Shown one piece after another: positions 23,640 to 35,560 of a stretch of 49,477 nucleotides of DNA. How positions within the stretch are numbered: position 1 is the stretch's first letter; each line of letters starts with the position of its first letter. The stretch covers positions 147,973 to 197,449 of the forward strand of contig FN648476.1 of the NCBI GenBank assembly GCA_000310025.1. The letters are read 5' to 3'. The position numbers and the translations under genes were made by a program. The stretch comes from Ectocarpus siliculosus (Eukaryota; Sar; Phaeophyceae; Ectocarpales; Ectocarpaceae). A model generated the notes under the pieces. That model was not told the DNA's origin. It did not search any database and saw only the letters and a program-made list of their open reading frames with translations.

Positions 23640-24240
23640 GTGGAGCAGTTAAGCTCCACCGGCCCTTAAGCCGCCGAGCCCCCGTGGGTTGGCGTTTGTC
23701 TGCACCCACTGGTCCGATTGGGGTGTCCAATGGCTTGCATGATAGTTGTGGGCCGGGTCAACACAATGAATGTCTTCGTAAGACAAACAGCACCTGGTAG
23801 ATGGAGTTTGGCCTGGTGTATCTGCTCCACCGGCCCTTGAGTTACTGCGTCCCCATGGGTGGGCGTTTCCGGTCCCATTGGGGTGTCCGGTGGCTTGAAT
23901 GATAGTTGTGAGCCGTGCCGACACAATACAAGCAGTTAAGCTTATCTGCTCCACCGGCCCTTGAGTCACTGAACCCCCGTGGGTGGGTGTTCCTCTGCAC
24001 CCACTGGTTCGATCGGGGTGTCCGATGGCTTGTATGATAGCTGTGAGCCGGCCAACACAAGGCAAGTCTTCGTAAGACAAACAGCGCCCGGTAGATGGAG
24101 TTTGGCCTGGTGGGGCAGATAAGCTTATCTGCTCCACCGGCCCTTGAGTCCCTGAGCCCCCGTGGGTGGGCGTTTCTCTGCACCCACTGGTCCGATTGGG
24201 GTGGGGGGTGGCTTGAATGATAGCTGTGAGCCGTGCCAAC
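23640..24240 (-). repeat. About four 120-180-bp tandem units, right arm
   Basis: These are the inverted counterpart of 21846-22520, with the same GGTGGAGCAGATAAGCTTA palindrome (complement near 24117-24140) and the GGTGCTGTTTGTCTTACGAA-type block. Units are shortened by different internal deletions, so the arms have diverged since they formed. Between this array and the central array (23336-23640) is a GGGAGTGCCC-rich stretch with no gene. Confidence 0.82.
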
Positions 24241-24400
24241 ACGATGCGGGCCGAGATAGGCGTGGTTCAGCTATGTGGCGGGAGGTATAGCGGGACTATT
24301 GCCAGTTACCCCCCCCTAGATGCTGCGGAGCCCCCTCGGTTGACCATATCTCTGCGGGAATATATCGGATGTGAGTGTCCGATAGCTTAGAAGAACGACA

Positions 24401-25150
24401 TGGACGCCCTTTTGGAGCGGCTGTGACGCAGACATAGATTGAATGAAGCGAACATTACGCACCTTCAAGATAAGGAATGTCGTGCTCTCATATGTATGTA
24501 GGGGCATTGCACGACAGCTTTCTGACCACCAATCTCGAAAGAGAAACCGGAGCGGAACGACCGGAGGCAAGGAGAAATGAAACACCATACAGAGCTATCG
24601 TCAAAGGGTCGTGAGGCATACAACATACGGATGGTTCAGATTCTCACACGTTGCTTCCGAACACAACGAAAGCAACTCCCTCTGGATAACACAAAGATCC
24701 TTGAAAAGTTGCGATGGTATGAACTATAGATATGACAACCTCGGACATGGTGCACAGCATCTCTAAATCCAGACGGCTAGTGATCGTGGCATCCTGGCCT
24801 CCCGAATAGACATGACTTGTTCTCAACGCCGCTGCGACTGAGAGCATGCAGTCATTGTCTGCACAATAGGTGGCGATGAGGACATCCTGGGAAATCGAAT
24901 CGGGGGTAGACTAAGTCTATATGTACAAACACAAACACAAACACGCGTACGACAATGAGTACATCAATACATCACCGCGAAAATCATGTCACGCGTCGTT
25001 TCTCACACCTGAAAACCATTTCCTCGTCAAACATCACAACAGCCACGATCCGCCCTACACAATCACCGAGGAACGATCTTACCACCATCCAGGGAACCCA
25101 AGTTGATTTCCTTCTGCCCTTGCGAGGAGGGACCGGTACAGGAAGCAGCC
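24401..25150. other. No gene recognised
   Basis: Short open frames only. A brief CAAACA-rich tract is at about 24922-24940. Nothing shared with other parts of the window was seen. Confidence 0.4.
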
Positions 25151-25153
25151 CGA

Positions 25154-25231
25154 TATAGTGGCAACTTGAACAGTGGCAATGCCTATTATAGTGGCAACTT
25201 GAACAGTGGCAATGCCTATATAGTGGCATCA
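25154..25231 (+). repeat. Tandem 31-bp repeat
   Basis: TATAGTGGCAACTTGAACAG followed by TGGCAATGCCT occurs at 25154-25184 and again at 25187-25217. A third truncated start (TATAGTGGCATC) is at 25219. Variants of the GTGGCA / GCGGCAT motif continue to about 25320. Confidence 0.85.
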
Positions 25232-25806
25232 GAATCTCTGGTCACAATCTCAACATGTAGACTACATGAACCCGATATATTGCCTACAGTAGTGGCACTG
25301 CCCTGAATAGCGGCATATTCTCCTCTTGCCCCAACATGCAACTTATCGGGCCACCTTTTGCAGTGGACCTCGCGCCGAATCTGCCGCCAAAAAGAAGTGG
25401 TGATACAAGGCATTGCCGCGTCCTCGTCAGAAAACATTCTCTCACAAGAATCGACGGATGTATGCGTATCATCGTGGATACGGTGGTAAACCATCTGTCT
25501 GTGCGGCGGCGTTTCACCCCAAACATTTACTGAATGGCACTTTCGGCGAAGACACCAGATAATGCTCGAGTGTCGTGTGTCGCGAGGGTAGATACCGAAG
25601 GAAAATGGAATACCGCAACGTCAACATCACTAAACGCAAGGCACCGCATACATCGCTGGCAGGGGCCCATACAGCGCGGGCGTTAGCAAGTCAACATGCG
25701 GTGTGTCCCTCATTGGCGACCAACGACAAGCTCCAGCCCACAATCAAAGCACAGCCCGGCGTTCCTCACGGTTCGCCAAGCTTGATGGCACACACACACG
25801 GCATGG

Positions 25807-28800
25807 TTAAGCCGCAGCCACTTCAAAGTCCCAATCTGTGCAGGCTCCCCAGGAGTCGAACTTGTCATACACGTAGGGCAGCCTGGGGTTCGTCGGGAAC
25901 AGGAAATCGATGATCTCTTGGTTCGTCAGGGGCTCGTCGCCGTCGCCGAAGCCGAAGTCCCGCTCTGAGCACCAGACAGGCAAAGAGGGAAAAATAACGT
26001 ATACGAACATACAGACGTAGGGTCGCCTCCCCCATGGCGCCCCCTCACGGGGCCCCAGATCACGGCCTTAAGAAGCATTTCGTATTATACTGAGACTGAC
26101 GTCTTTTCACTAGTCAGCCGGTTAGCGCGGTCGGTCCCACCGATACAAATCAACGTGAGGCGTGGGTGGAAGACGAGCGGGAAAACACCAGGCGACGCTG
26201 CGCCGGGGCACGCATCGAGCGCTCGACTCCGGATGTCTGGATGATGTTGATGCGGACAATACGAAAACGTCCAACCCCAAAGTGCCGACGAGAGGTACGG
26301 AGGTAGGCGACACGTCCGAGGGCGAAGCTGGAACAAGTGCTGTGAAACGGTCGTCATTGGAGCGGCCCTACTACTGAGGTCGGTGAAATTACCGTGCTGT
26401 GACACATGTGATGGCGATCTCATGCGGCTCGCTCGCTGCATTTAGGGTCATTGTCATTGGCGTGAGGTTGTTGGACTAGCCAGGAGTCTTGTTGCTGGGG
26501 GTTACGTTTTGGTATGGAAATCCCGCGGTGACCCTTGCGTTGAGACCAAGCACTCGAGCGTTAGCCTACCTCATACGCACTAATCTTGTCAAGCACCCAT
26601 GCACATGTGTCTTTTCCTAGTCAACCGTCGGTGTTGAAGGGTCGAGGTTAGGTCGTTTTACTATCCGAAAGAAAGCGGAATCTTGACCGATTAATGGGTG
26701 TCATTTCCATCAAATCCACTTCGAGAGCGCGAAGGCAGCGGCCTACCGCAACACTGGCTTATCCTCTTCGAGAGCCCAAAGGTGGCTGCCTACCGCAACA
26801 TTGGCTTATTCTCCGTACCAGCACTCGTCTTGGGAGTCAGCCTGTGCTATTGGCTATTCTGTGTTTCGCCGAAATTTCGTGTGGCTCTCCTCCGCTGTTA
26901 TTACATCTGGTGAATAGCCTGCTTCAGAATGTTGTCCGTTCGGTATGCTTGTAGCTGAACGGTGAAACCTTCTGGAAGGCTTTTCTCAGGAGAAAGTAAT
27001 ATTGTCAACATTGTTTAGCGAGTTGAACGAATATATGTATTGTTGAGTCATCATTTTCTTTCGGCGGTTCCGGAGGGGGGGTTGACCTACGCCCGAGCGT
27101 CGCCGAGTGCCCGTTACTCGCAGCGCACGACTGTCCGGCGTCGGAGCCCTTGGAGAAAACAAGTGTCACAATCTAACCAAATAGCGGACCCCCTCCTGGC
27201 GACAACTTCAAAAAGAGGGGAGGTGACCGCGACCGCCATCGTTTCCGGAGACGCCCCTCGCGACTCGTGCACGCGCGTCGGCGGCGACAACCGGTGTGCG
27301 CTCGTGTTCTCGTTGTATGTTGTAGACTGTCGTCCCCCGCCCGAAACCGTTGAAGGGGCAGGATGCCCAGAAACACATGCGCCACTTGATGGGCGACAAT
27401 GCGCGGTCGATGATGGGAGGAAATATCTCGCCAAAGCATGGGTATCGTTCGTCGCAAGCTTTTCTTAAGGCGTGAAATCGTAACCAAGCCGTACCTGTAA
27501 ACGGCATGGTCTCGTCCACCTGCCCGCCGGACACGCCGTCGCCGCAGTCCTTCCCGACCCACGTGAAGTCGTAAGTATCCTTGTAGGTCGGGGAAAGCTG
27601 TAAGATCTGCGTGGCTTTTTCGAAGATCGGGTGGAGTGCCCAAAACACTGGAGGATACGGGCAGGCGGAAAGCGGGGCCGGAAGGAGGCGGAAGACGGTG
27701 CTTTGCGATCATTCTTGTGGAGACGGCGAATGAGGATTATCTTGAGATGAAAACGTATCTTTGCTTCCGTCAAAGTCACCTAAGTTGTGTAGCAATTTTG
27801 CGGTGCTGTCCCATCGAGTGTGGTGGCAGTGGATTGCGCCGCAAAAGAACACCGGCGAACACCAAACTACATGGCACAACAGCATGTCAGAAGCGGAAGG
27901 AGGGGGGAACACTGGCGGAATCGGCACTGAGAGAGCGGGAAGAGGAACACGCCTTCTCGGAAACGAACGTGAGAAACACGAGGCGGAGGAGTGGGACGCA
28001 GAAAGCACGAAGGAGGACTTCGCCGGGAAAAAAAAAAAACGGGCCTCGATTCCCCGGAAGCTGAAGCATCAAACAGATAAGAGGGGGAGGAAGAAAATGC
28101 CAGAGACTAAGCGTGATGGCAAGGTGAGACTGAAGAAGAAAAGGTGAACATTCCGGCAAAGGAACAGGGCAAGTGGCGCATGGTTACCTGGGTCGAGGAT
28201 GCTGGGTCCGACGCTCATTGCCCCCAAAGCGCCCGGTTCACAGGCGAGCGTCAAGAGGGTGCGCATGAGCAGCATGTTATCGTCGTGTTCCAGCCTAACT
28301 CCGTTCTGTTTAGGGCGTGCAGAAGGTGGCACGGGTATCAGTCGGGGCAAAGTGGGTTTCGTGGTGGCAAGTCGTGGAACGCCAATGCGAGGGGCATAGG
28401 GTAACACACAGCAGTGGGTCTGGTGTGTGCTCACCTGCTGGAAGCCGTACTGATAGGTGGCGCCGTCGTCCCTGTAGACGTACTTCGTGCCGTGGGCCCT
28501 GTTTTGCATCGTCTCCATTTGTGACTCCATTTTGTCGTATACCTGGGGCGACACATCCCACCAGCAAAAAACGCCGTTGTGAGCTTCATGGGCCAACGAT
28601 GAATAGTACCCTTGCTGCCGGTGCTTCAATTCCGTATCCATTCCTGGTCTGACGTTATGATGACGACCTCGCTATTTTTTGTGAAGTCGAGGTTGCTCTT
28701 TATCCTACAAGAAGCGCCGTACTATGCAAAGGAAGGGCGGCGCAATCAATGAGCACACCAAGGGACGACCACGGTACGTCAGCCTCATGCACGCACTGCG

Positions 28801-31800
28801 TGTACAACGCTACAGCAGTAGGCTGTCAACCTCTTTCTTCAAGAGTTTTTGGCTTCTGGCGAACCCTTCAGCCGCTATCTCATGTCGGCCACGCGGAGAG
28901 ATCAACATATCGGTCCAGACCTTCGCGGACAGATTCCGGACATATTTTCAACACCGGACGCTGCTGCCCGCCATTGCCAGGCACGCGGGCATTTAGTCGT
29001 CTCATTGGCTTTGCGCTGTTTCGACGAGAAGACACAACGAGTGGCCCAATTCGGCATCAACTCTTTTTTCAGGAACGGCAACGATTTTCCGTCTTCGAAG
29101 CGCGCGTACACAACAGAGCCTGGCATTCACCTCGTCGTCGGACCAGTCGTGGAAATCCGTGTCGCAAGTGCACCCGCAGTCCTGGGTCTGCCCCACGGTG
29201 CAGGACGTGTCGCATGTGTTGTGGTCGCCCATGAAGGAGTTGCTCGGCCACATGCCGACGAGGATGTACTCCAGCGCGAAGGACAGCAGCCCGGCTTTGA
29301 GCCCAGGGTTGTCCTCCTGGAACTGCACCATGTCCACCTGTGGTTGAGGATAGCAGCGTGCGCATTGAACGACACGTGAGTATTGGACAGTCATTGGAAA
29401 AATGGGAAAGTAGGAAACAGTCAACACTGGCGTTTCAGCCACCGTGGACAAGGGCACCTGCCTCGGTAGCCGTTTCGTCCTTCCTTCTTGGAATGCCAGC
29501 CATACCCTTTGTTCAGCCCTTGGGGGGGGCGACGCGAAAGACTTGGACGCGAATGCTCCATGGGTAGTTTTCTTTTCCCCTTCCGTTCGGATTTCCAACC
29601 AAGATTTCTTGAAGACACACGACTGACAAGGATACTGCAGTGCTGACTGGAGTGAGATCCCACCCGCGAGGCGCAGACGGGACAGTCGCAATCGAGCACT
29701 GGGTCTGTGATGTTGGGGTGTGGAGTACATACCGATGCCCCAACAACCCGAAGGGGTTTTGACGTACAAAGGTCCACGTTTCGCGACCCAACCATTCGAA
29801 AAAACATTTTGCTCTCAAGTGCACCAGGTCAGCATGCGAAGCCCCATCTCCGCAAGTTGTCACATCGCGCCTGTGGCTTCCACAAGTACTAACGTCGAGC
29901 AGGTCAAATATGCGTTCCCTTCGCCCATCACCCACATGCGACCATCCCAAGTAGATCAACTCACGTTGCAGTTGAACGCTCCTCCCATCATTCCGTGGTT
30001 TGCCGCGTGGACCTAGAAAAGCAGTGTTTCGCCGACGGCCGGAAACGGACGGCAAATGGGAGGCAAGGTTAGACAAGGCTGGAATCATGCACGACAGCGG
30101 CAAGAAGAGAGAGCTCGGAAGGGGGACCAAGCGGATATCCCTTAGGAGGGCGCCCTCTCTCAGGGCGGTACTAAATTGCAGAATTATTTTGCCGTAGTTG
30201 CTATTGTTGTCGTTGCTGTTGTGGTTTACTTCCAAAATGTCACCTGTACAGTACCCTTTCAACGCAAAGAACCGAACCAGGCGGCGGGGGCTAACATCAG
30301 CGCGTCGTGCTCTTGTTTGTTTGCCTTGGTACTCCGAGCAGAATGCTGCATGAATGACTACCGCGGCCGCACACCGCTCACGGAGAGCAACTTATTCTGC
30401 GCGTCGAAACGAAGAAGTTCTGACTCTGGTTGTACCTGATTTTCCATGCACTCGTTCCACTCAGAGATGTTGTCGTATTGCTCGAAGCAGTTGATGATTA
30501 CATTACACGTGGCGAACTCAATCTCGCCTCTCACCCCACAGTATGAGGCTGTACGAGAGACCCCATCCACTGCCTGTGAAACGGCGCGGGAAGTTGGCGG
30601 GGGGGGGGGTTCTCATAGTCGTGCATGTTGTAATCGTTTGACCCATTGACCTCGCATCCCTACAAAGCCGAGACGGAGAGGTTGGCGAGGGGGGGGGGAG
30701 ACAAAGACACAAACCACGCCGAGGGGAGAACCGCTCAGATTTGGCCGGCGTTTCTAGAGGGCATCCACACGCGACTGTACACTTGGCGCCATGCACCTTG
30801 TCTACCTTCTGCCAGCTCCGAGGCTGCCGATGCCGCTAAGATCGGCTCTTTTCTCGAGCGCGACAAGCGCTGTGGGTGCTGAAAAGAGACCACTCGTGCC
30901 ATTGCGAATGCGGCGGTGATAGGTTGTTTTGGCGACTGCGTTCCAGACGTGATTTATTTCGTCCAATTGCGCACCGCTCCTCAATGACGCCGGCAACGTA
31001 TGGCCTTATATCCCCGAGGGCGCATGTTTGGTGGCGTTGAGTCCACGATGGGCAAAATGTATGCGGTGACAAGAGCATTCCAGGGGGCGGGGGGACTACA
31101 ACGTGCGGTGTAGGAAGAGGCCAGCGAGTTTCGTACCTGGATGTTGTACCTCGCGTCAATGTATCCGTAGAGGCTGTAGCCAGGGTTGATTTGTTCTTTC
31201 AAGAACGTCTCGTCCGGGTCGTAGATGGACTTCACGTCGGCGAACCAGCCCTCGGAGATCTGGTAGCCGTTGTCGGGGGACCCCAGTGCCGACCCGTACA
31301 TGTCGTTGCTGAAAATTACGCTGTCCGCCCAACTGCGGTGTGTCGTCGAGTTTGGGTGTTGGCCATTGGGTTAGTCTCCTATTGAACGGTCCGCGGAGAA
31401 GACATGCCTGCGTCTACGAAAGTCCACCTTTCGAAAGCCTGACGCCCGTTGGATAACAGTGCTCAACTCTCCATCGAGAGCAGTCGGTGTTGCATCTTGC
31501 ATCGATACGCTGACTTCCCTCTCGGCGGGAGAAAAAGGAACCGCGTCTTCCTGCTACCGAGAAAGTTGGAAAGCCGGTGCCGCAAGTACTGCAAACCAAC
31601 ACACGGTGATTTTACCTGGGGAACCGGCTCGTTTACGGTAACAAAAACACCGAGTGGTTGGGGATGTAAAGCACAACTGTGTCAACTTACAGCAGCACGT
31701 TTTTGTAGGGATGTCGGCGTTTGAAAGACGTGCATCTTGCATACGAGGAGTGACACCGGAGGTGCCGCCTGGTGGCACCGTGGAAGGGTGTGGGCGTGCA

Positions 31801-34719
31801 ATAACACGATACTGTTGTGTCCGACTTGGAGGGCTGGACTTGGATTGCTGGTTGGCCAAAATGGCTGACCAAACGATGGTGCACACTAATGGCCTGCCGC
31901 GGTTATTCTTCGCACCATCGTGCATAGCACAGGCACCTTGTGTAGGGCATAGCGCGGACAACATTGCGTAGGGAAGTTGACAGAGCGTTTCTTTATTTTT
32001 GACTTGCGCAACTTTGTCGCCGCCCACCCCCAACTTGAGCGGTGGCTCGTAGGACCGTGTAGCCAGCAATGGTTTCACAGTGGATGCCTCTCTTACTCTT
32101 GGCCTCCAACATGCCCCAATGGCTCTTGAACGGCGTCAGCGGGGAGACAACGGCTAGTGGTTGTTGCACTACAGCAGCACTTGATCTCACTCTGGTCCGA
32201 GGGTGGCGGCATCGATGGTGAAGTCCCAGTAGTGCATCGCCACCGTAGGGTCGATCATCTGCAGCGACCGCTCGGCCCACAGGTCGAAGGACGCATGGGC
32301 GTTGAGGAAGTGCATCCCCGAGTGGAAACAGTAGTTCTGAAAAAGGGCGATAACGGAAGGAAAAAAAAATCAACTGGAGAGCGAAGGCAAGCGGCCGTTC
32401 AACAGACTCAGTTCATCGTAAGAGCACAAAATAGCGGTTATTTGGGACAGGATACGGTAGCGCCAACACGGTCCGTGAGCAACATGTCCGAGTTTATTCT
32501 TCCGGTTACGAGCTGTAATCCCGCTACTCCTGTGTCCGCTCGGAAAACCAATCGTGCTAACCTAAAGCCGTGGATGTTCCAAGGATAACCCTGTTTGCAT
32601 TCCAGAACGTGAATCATGCACCAAAGCCTGCTGCGCTGAACGGATGGTGTTTCCCCCCGCACTTACCCGCGTGTTGTGGTAGGTACTAATTATCTTGGAA
32701 TTGGCGAACGTCTTCCCGTACTTCTCCTTGCCGGCCTCCAGGTTGACCGTGTAGAACTCCCGCATGGCCGAGAAGAACGCCGTCCTGTCCGCGGAGGTCA
32801 GGTCCCGGAGCTCCCGCCGCACGTGCTTGCAGGCCACCTGTATCGTCTTCTCCGAGACTACGACCGCGACCGAGGCGTCGCCGCCGCCTTCCGGAGCGAG
32901 CTGCTGCTGCTGCACGTGCAACGCGTAGGTCGCCCCCGCCTCGGTGAGCGTGACCTTGACCGACGAGCCGCTGGGGGTGTCGTCCTGCTCGACGACCTCA
33001 AGTTCGACCGCCTCGGGCTCGTCGTCGTCCTCGCGCACGAGCAGCCACGAATACGAGATGCTTCCCGACGAGGACGCAGGACCGGTCACTGAGATCGTGG
33101 TCTTCTTGTAGGGTTCCACCAGCATGTCAAACCCATACAGCGCCAGCGCTCCCCGGTCGTACTCGCCGTACTCGTTGGTAGCCACGAGGGTCAGCCCGCT
33201 CGAGGAGCCGCCCCTGACGCTGCGGCCTTCCTTGTCAAGCTAGCGTGCGGCGACGACGAGCGACGTATGTTATTAGCTGTTTTTTCGTCCGTGGCGTTGG
33301 TTTCGGTTGTTTGTTGTTGATCACGTAGTCTAGGTGGTGTGGTGTAGTCATTGTTGATGGTGTTGTTGCGGTAGTTGTGGCCGTGGTTGTCTCAGCAATG
33401 TTAGCGTTTTCGGAAGTAGTGTTGATGTTGGCGTTGGGACCTGGCGTTGGGACTTGGTGACGGTGACATTGATTCGTTGCTCTTGTTAGTGTTAGGGGAT
33501 CATTGTCAACTTCTAGCCAATGTCGTGTACACCAGAAACGCGACAAGGGGTATCGTCAACAGAGCGAATCCTCTGCGCCACCTGAATATACAAAAGTTGC
33601 TCTTCGTCGTACGTTTTCTTGTAGGTCAACTTGTGGCGACAGCGATTCGTTTCTTCGCCTTGAAGAGCAAGCAAGAAGAGGAACTGCACAGATCGGATTT
33701 CCGGGACGATTTGTACTTTGTACCATCAAGAGAACAACCGCAACCAACAACACGCTCGAAAAAGCAACAGAGAAACGCACAACAACTGAAAAGACGAACC
33801 ATGACAAGCTACGATGGTTGGTGTGTTTTAGGCTCATGCTGCCCAGATGCCAGTCTACACCTACCTATCGGCAATTGGACATGGCATGAGCACCGCCTAC
33901 AAACCACGGCAATTCAGTCTACCACTCACGACCCCAATATGATTCCTGTAATTTGCGCCACTTGTGTCTTGTGTGTGTGTCTGTCTTACATGTAGCACAC
34001 ACTTTGCGTTCTTTGGGCCATGGCGCATACATCCGAGCTACAGTATGTACTTCTCGCAAGCCGTGATGGCGGGCAATCGAGAGTGCTGGGCGGGTATCTA
34101 CACTACTGCTGTACGTATCTACACCGCTGCATCGTTTTTTGGGGGATCTCAGCCTCCGAAAGGTACGAGCAAGGAGAGTTATCAATGCATGAAACTTTCA
34201 TTGAAATCCAGGATCTCTCGCGTGCACAACAAGTGTAAGTGCGATGTACCACGGTAATCGGTAAATGCATACAGACTATGTTGAACAGCAGTAGTTGGAC
34301 AATACCGTGATCTTTCCGAACATTTGATGAATGAATGAATTACAGCTGTAGGTAAGTAGATGACTAGTGCAAAGTCCTTCTATTTAGTCTACCATATAGA
34401 TCGCGTCCTTCCAGCCTACCTTCAGCACCCCGCGGTACGAGCTTCCTGTCGACTGCTGTGGGTCGACCCTGGAGAAAAGGGTGACCGCGGCGACGAAGCC
34501 AACACACACGGCAATAGCTGCCAGTCCCCGCCGAGACGAGCTTCTGTTCATGGTTTCTCGCCGCGCCTCGTCGTCTCCTACCGCCGCAGCCGCCGTCTCT
34601 CGACCGATCGAAGCGTACTGGTTGGGGCGCTGGCCGTGCCTTCCTCCGTACGACCGGCCACCCAGCGCTCGCGAGTGTCGCGGGACGTGAGCGATTCCAA
34701 TGGGGTTGGCTTCAGTCAT
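25807..34719 (-). CDS. Tyrosinase-domain (type 3 copper) protein with N-terminal signal anchor
   Basis: Exons on the minus strand: 34719-34420, 33239-32667, 32336-32191, 31332-31137, 30522-30436, 29337-29131, 28671-28435, 27647-27495 and 25964-25807 (TAA), about 686 residues. Exon 1 ends with a basic stretch and a hydrophobic segment (GLAAIAVCVGFVAAVTLF), typical of a type II membrane anchor. Exon 2 encodes a roughly 100-residue beta-rich domain of unknown type and then RRELRDLTSADRTAFFSAMR, the usual entry to a tyrosinase fold. Exon 3 holds the CuA-like site (CFHSGMHFLNAHASFDLWAE, then MHYWDFT). Exon 7 holds AHEAHNGVFCWW and exon 8 VFWALHPIFEK, the CuB-like site. Several cysteine pairs fit an extracytoplasmic location. 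Exons 7 and 8 do not join in phase, so a small unseen exon is likely between them. The starts of exons 5 and 7 are less certain. The ATG at 34551 is an alternative start. Oxidation of phenols is the family role; substrate unknown. Confidence 0.8.
26033..26135 (+). repeat. Dispersed repeat family B, copy 1
   Basis: About 100 bp in the last intron of the tyrosinase-like gene align to 42501-42606. Shared blocks are CCCTCACGGGG, CACGGC, ACTGAG and CCGGTTAGC. No function is apparent. Confidence 0.55.
26719..26812 (+). repeat. Tandem duplication of a 47-bp intronic unit
   Basis: CTTCGAGAGC through CCTACCGCAACACTGGCTTA occurs at 26719-26765 and again at 26766-26812 with a few substitutions. It lies in the last intron of the tyrosinase-like gene. 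Confidence 0.85.
30606..30690 (-). repeat. Dispersed repeat family A, partial copy 3
   Basis: This stretch carries the poly-C side of the family inverted: a G tract, TCTCATAGTCGTGCATG, ATTGACCTCGCATCCCTACA and AAGCCGAGACGGAG. It sits in an intron of the tyrosinase-like gene next to a second G tract at 30690-30699. Confidence 0.8.
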
Positions 34720-35310
34720 TACCTCGCGCTGTACGTACAAGTATGGCCTGTCCAACCTTGCTGCTGCAACAGGTGTATCTACCACCTCTGGTACCCCTAC
34801 CGTGCCTTGCGTGTAGAAATTACGGCGAAGTTTCTCTCGGGTCCGCGGTGTTTTCATCATGTGGGTGCGCCGTGGTGGTCCACGGACAAACTGCTGTATC
34901 ATACATTACGAAGATCTCCTCCGTTGTCTTTTCGTCGAGACGATGGTTGTCTAAAAATCAAGCGGCTTTGGCCCACCCGCCCCAATACCCGGCGGGGGGG
35001 CGGTCTCGCGTACGGGGGGGGGAAATGGAAGTATCATTCTTCTTTTGGATGCATAGACTACAACATGTACGTACCTTGGGGATCAGGAGTGAGCAACTAA
35101 TTATTGACACACGTATGTATTACATGTATACATATGTTGTTATCGTATTTATTTGGAGGTAGACATGTCAATGTGATCTTGGTTGACCATGGTTATTTGG
35201 CGTCGTCAGATTCTATGACGTGATGTCAGCAACATTATTAGATTATTTAGGGCGTCATTCCCTACTGCAATGCGCGAGCTCTTCTTCTGACTAGATACAT
35301 ACATACCAGA

Positions 35311-35560
35311 AGTGAGTTTTTCTCTCGCGAGTTTTTCTCTCTCGCTTCCGTTCTGGCCTGGCTGCTGAGTGGACAGCGCTAAATATCAATTGGTTCGAGT
35401 GTACACTGAGGGAAGGGAGTGCTGCACTCCTCTCGCAATCAAAACACCGCAGGAGGGAGGGGTGGGTAGGGGGCCGCAGGGAGGGGAGCCCTTCTGTGTG
35501 ACCACGGACGGGTTGGAGCAAAAGGCACAAAAAAAATGCTGTGCTGTGAGCACGGATGGA
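35311..35560 (+). mobile_element. tRNA-derived SINE-like element, copy 1
   Basis: Near the 5' end an A-box-like stretch (GCTGCTGAGTGGACAGCGC, 35361-35379) is followed by a B-box-like GGTTCGAGT at 35392-35400. The body (GTACACTGAGGGAAGGGAGT, then a G-rich block, GACCACGGACGGGTTGGAGC and GCTGTGAGC) is shared in inverted orientation with 37415-37660 and 36785-36925. An internal RNA polymerase III promoter plus dispersed copies is the SINE pattern. The parent tRNA is not identifiable. Confidence 0.65.

Larger units (their letters stand above)
21580..24400. mobile_element. Foldback-like palindromic element with tandem subrepeats
   Basis: The left half is mirrored by the right half around about 22925. 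The outer ends match: TTCTTCTAAGCTATCGGACA near 21590 and its complement near 24385. Going inward, each arm has one or two 100-bp units (GGGGGGGTAACTGGCAATAG), then about four 180-bp units, then an array of 22-28-bp units with TGTATTCCCT, pointing in opposite directions on either side of the centre. There is no transposase frame. Long inverted repeats made of tandem subrepeats are the hallmark of foldback elements. A convincing target duplication was not found, so mobility is inferred. Confidence 0.7.
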
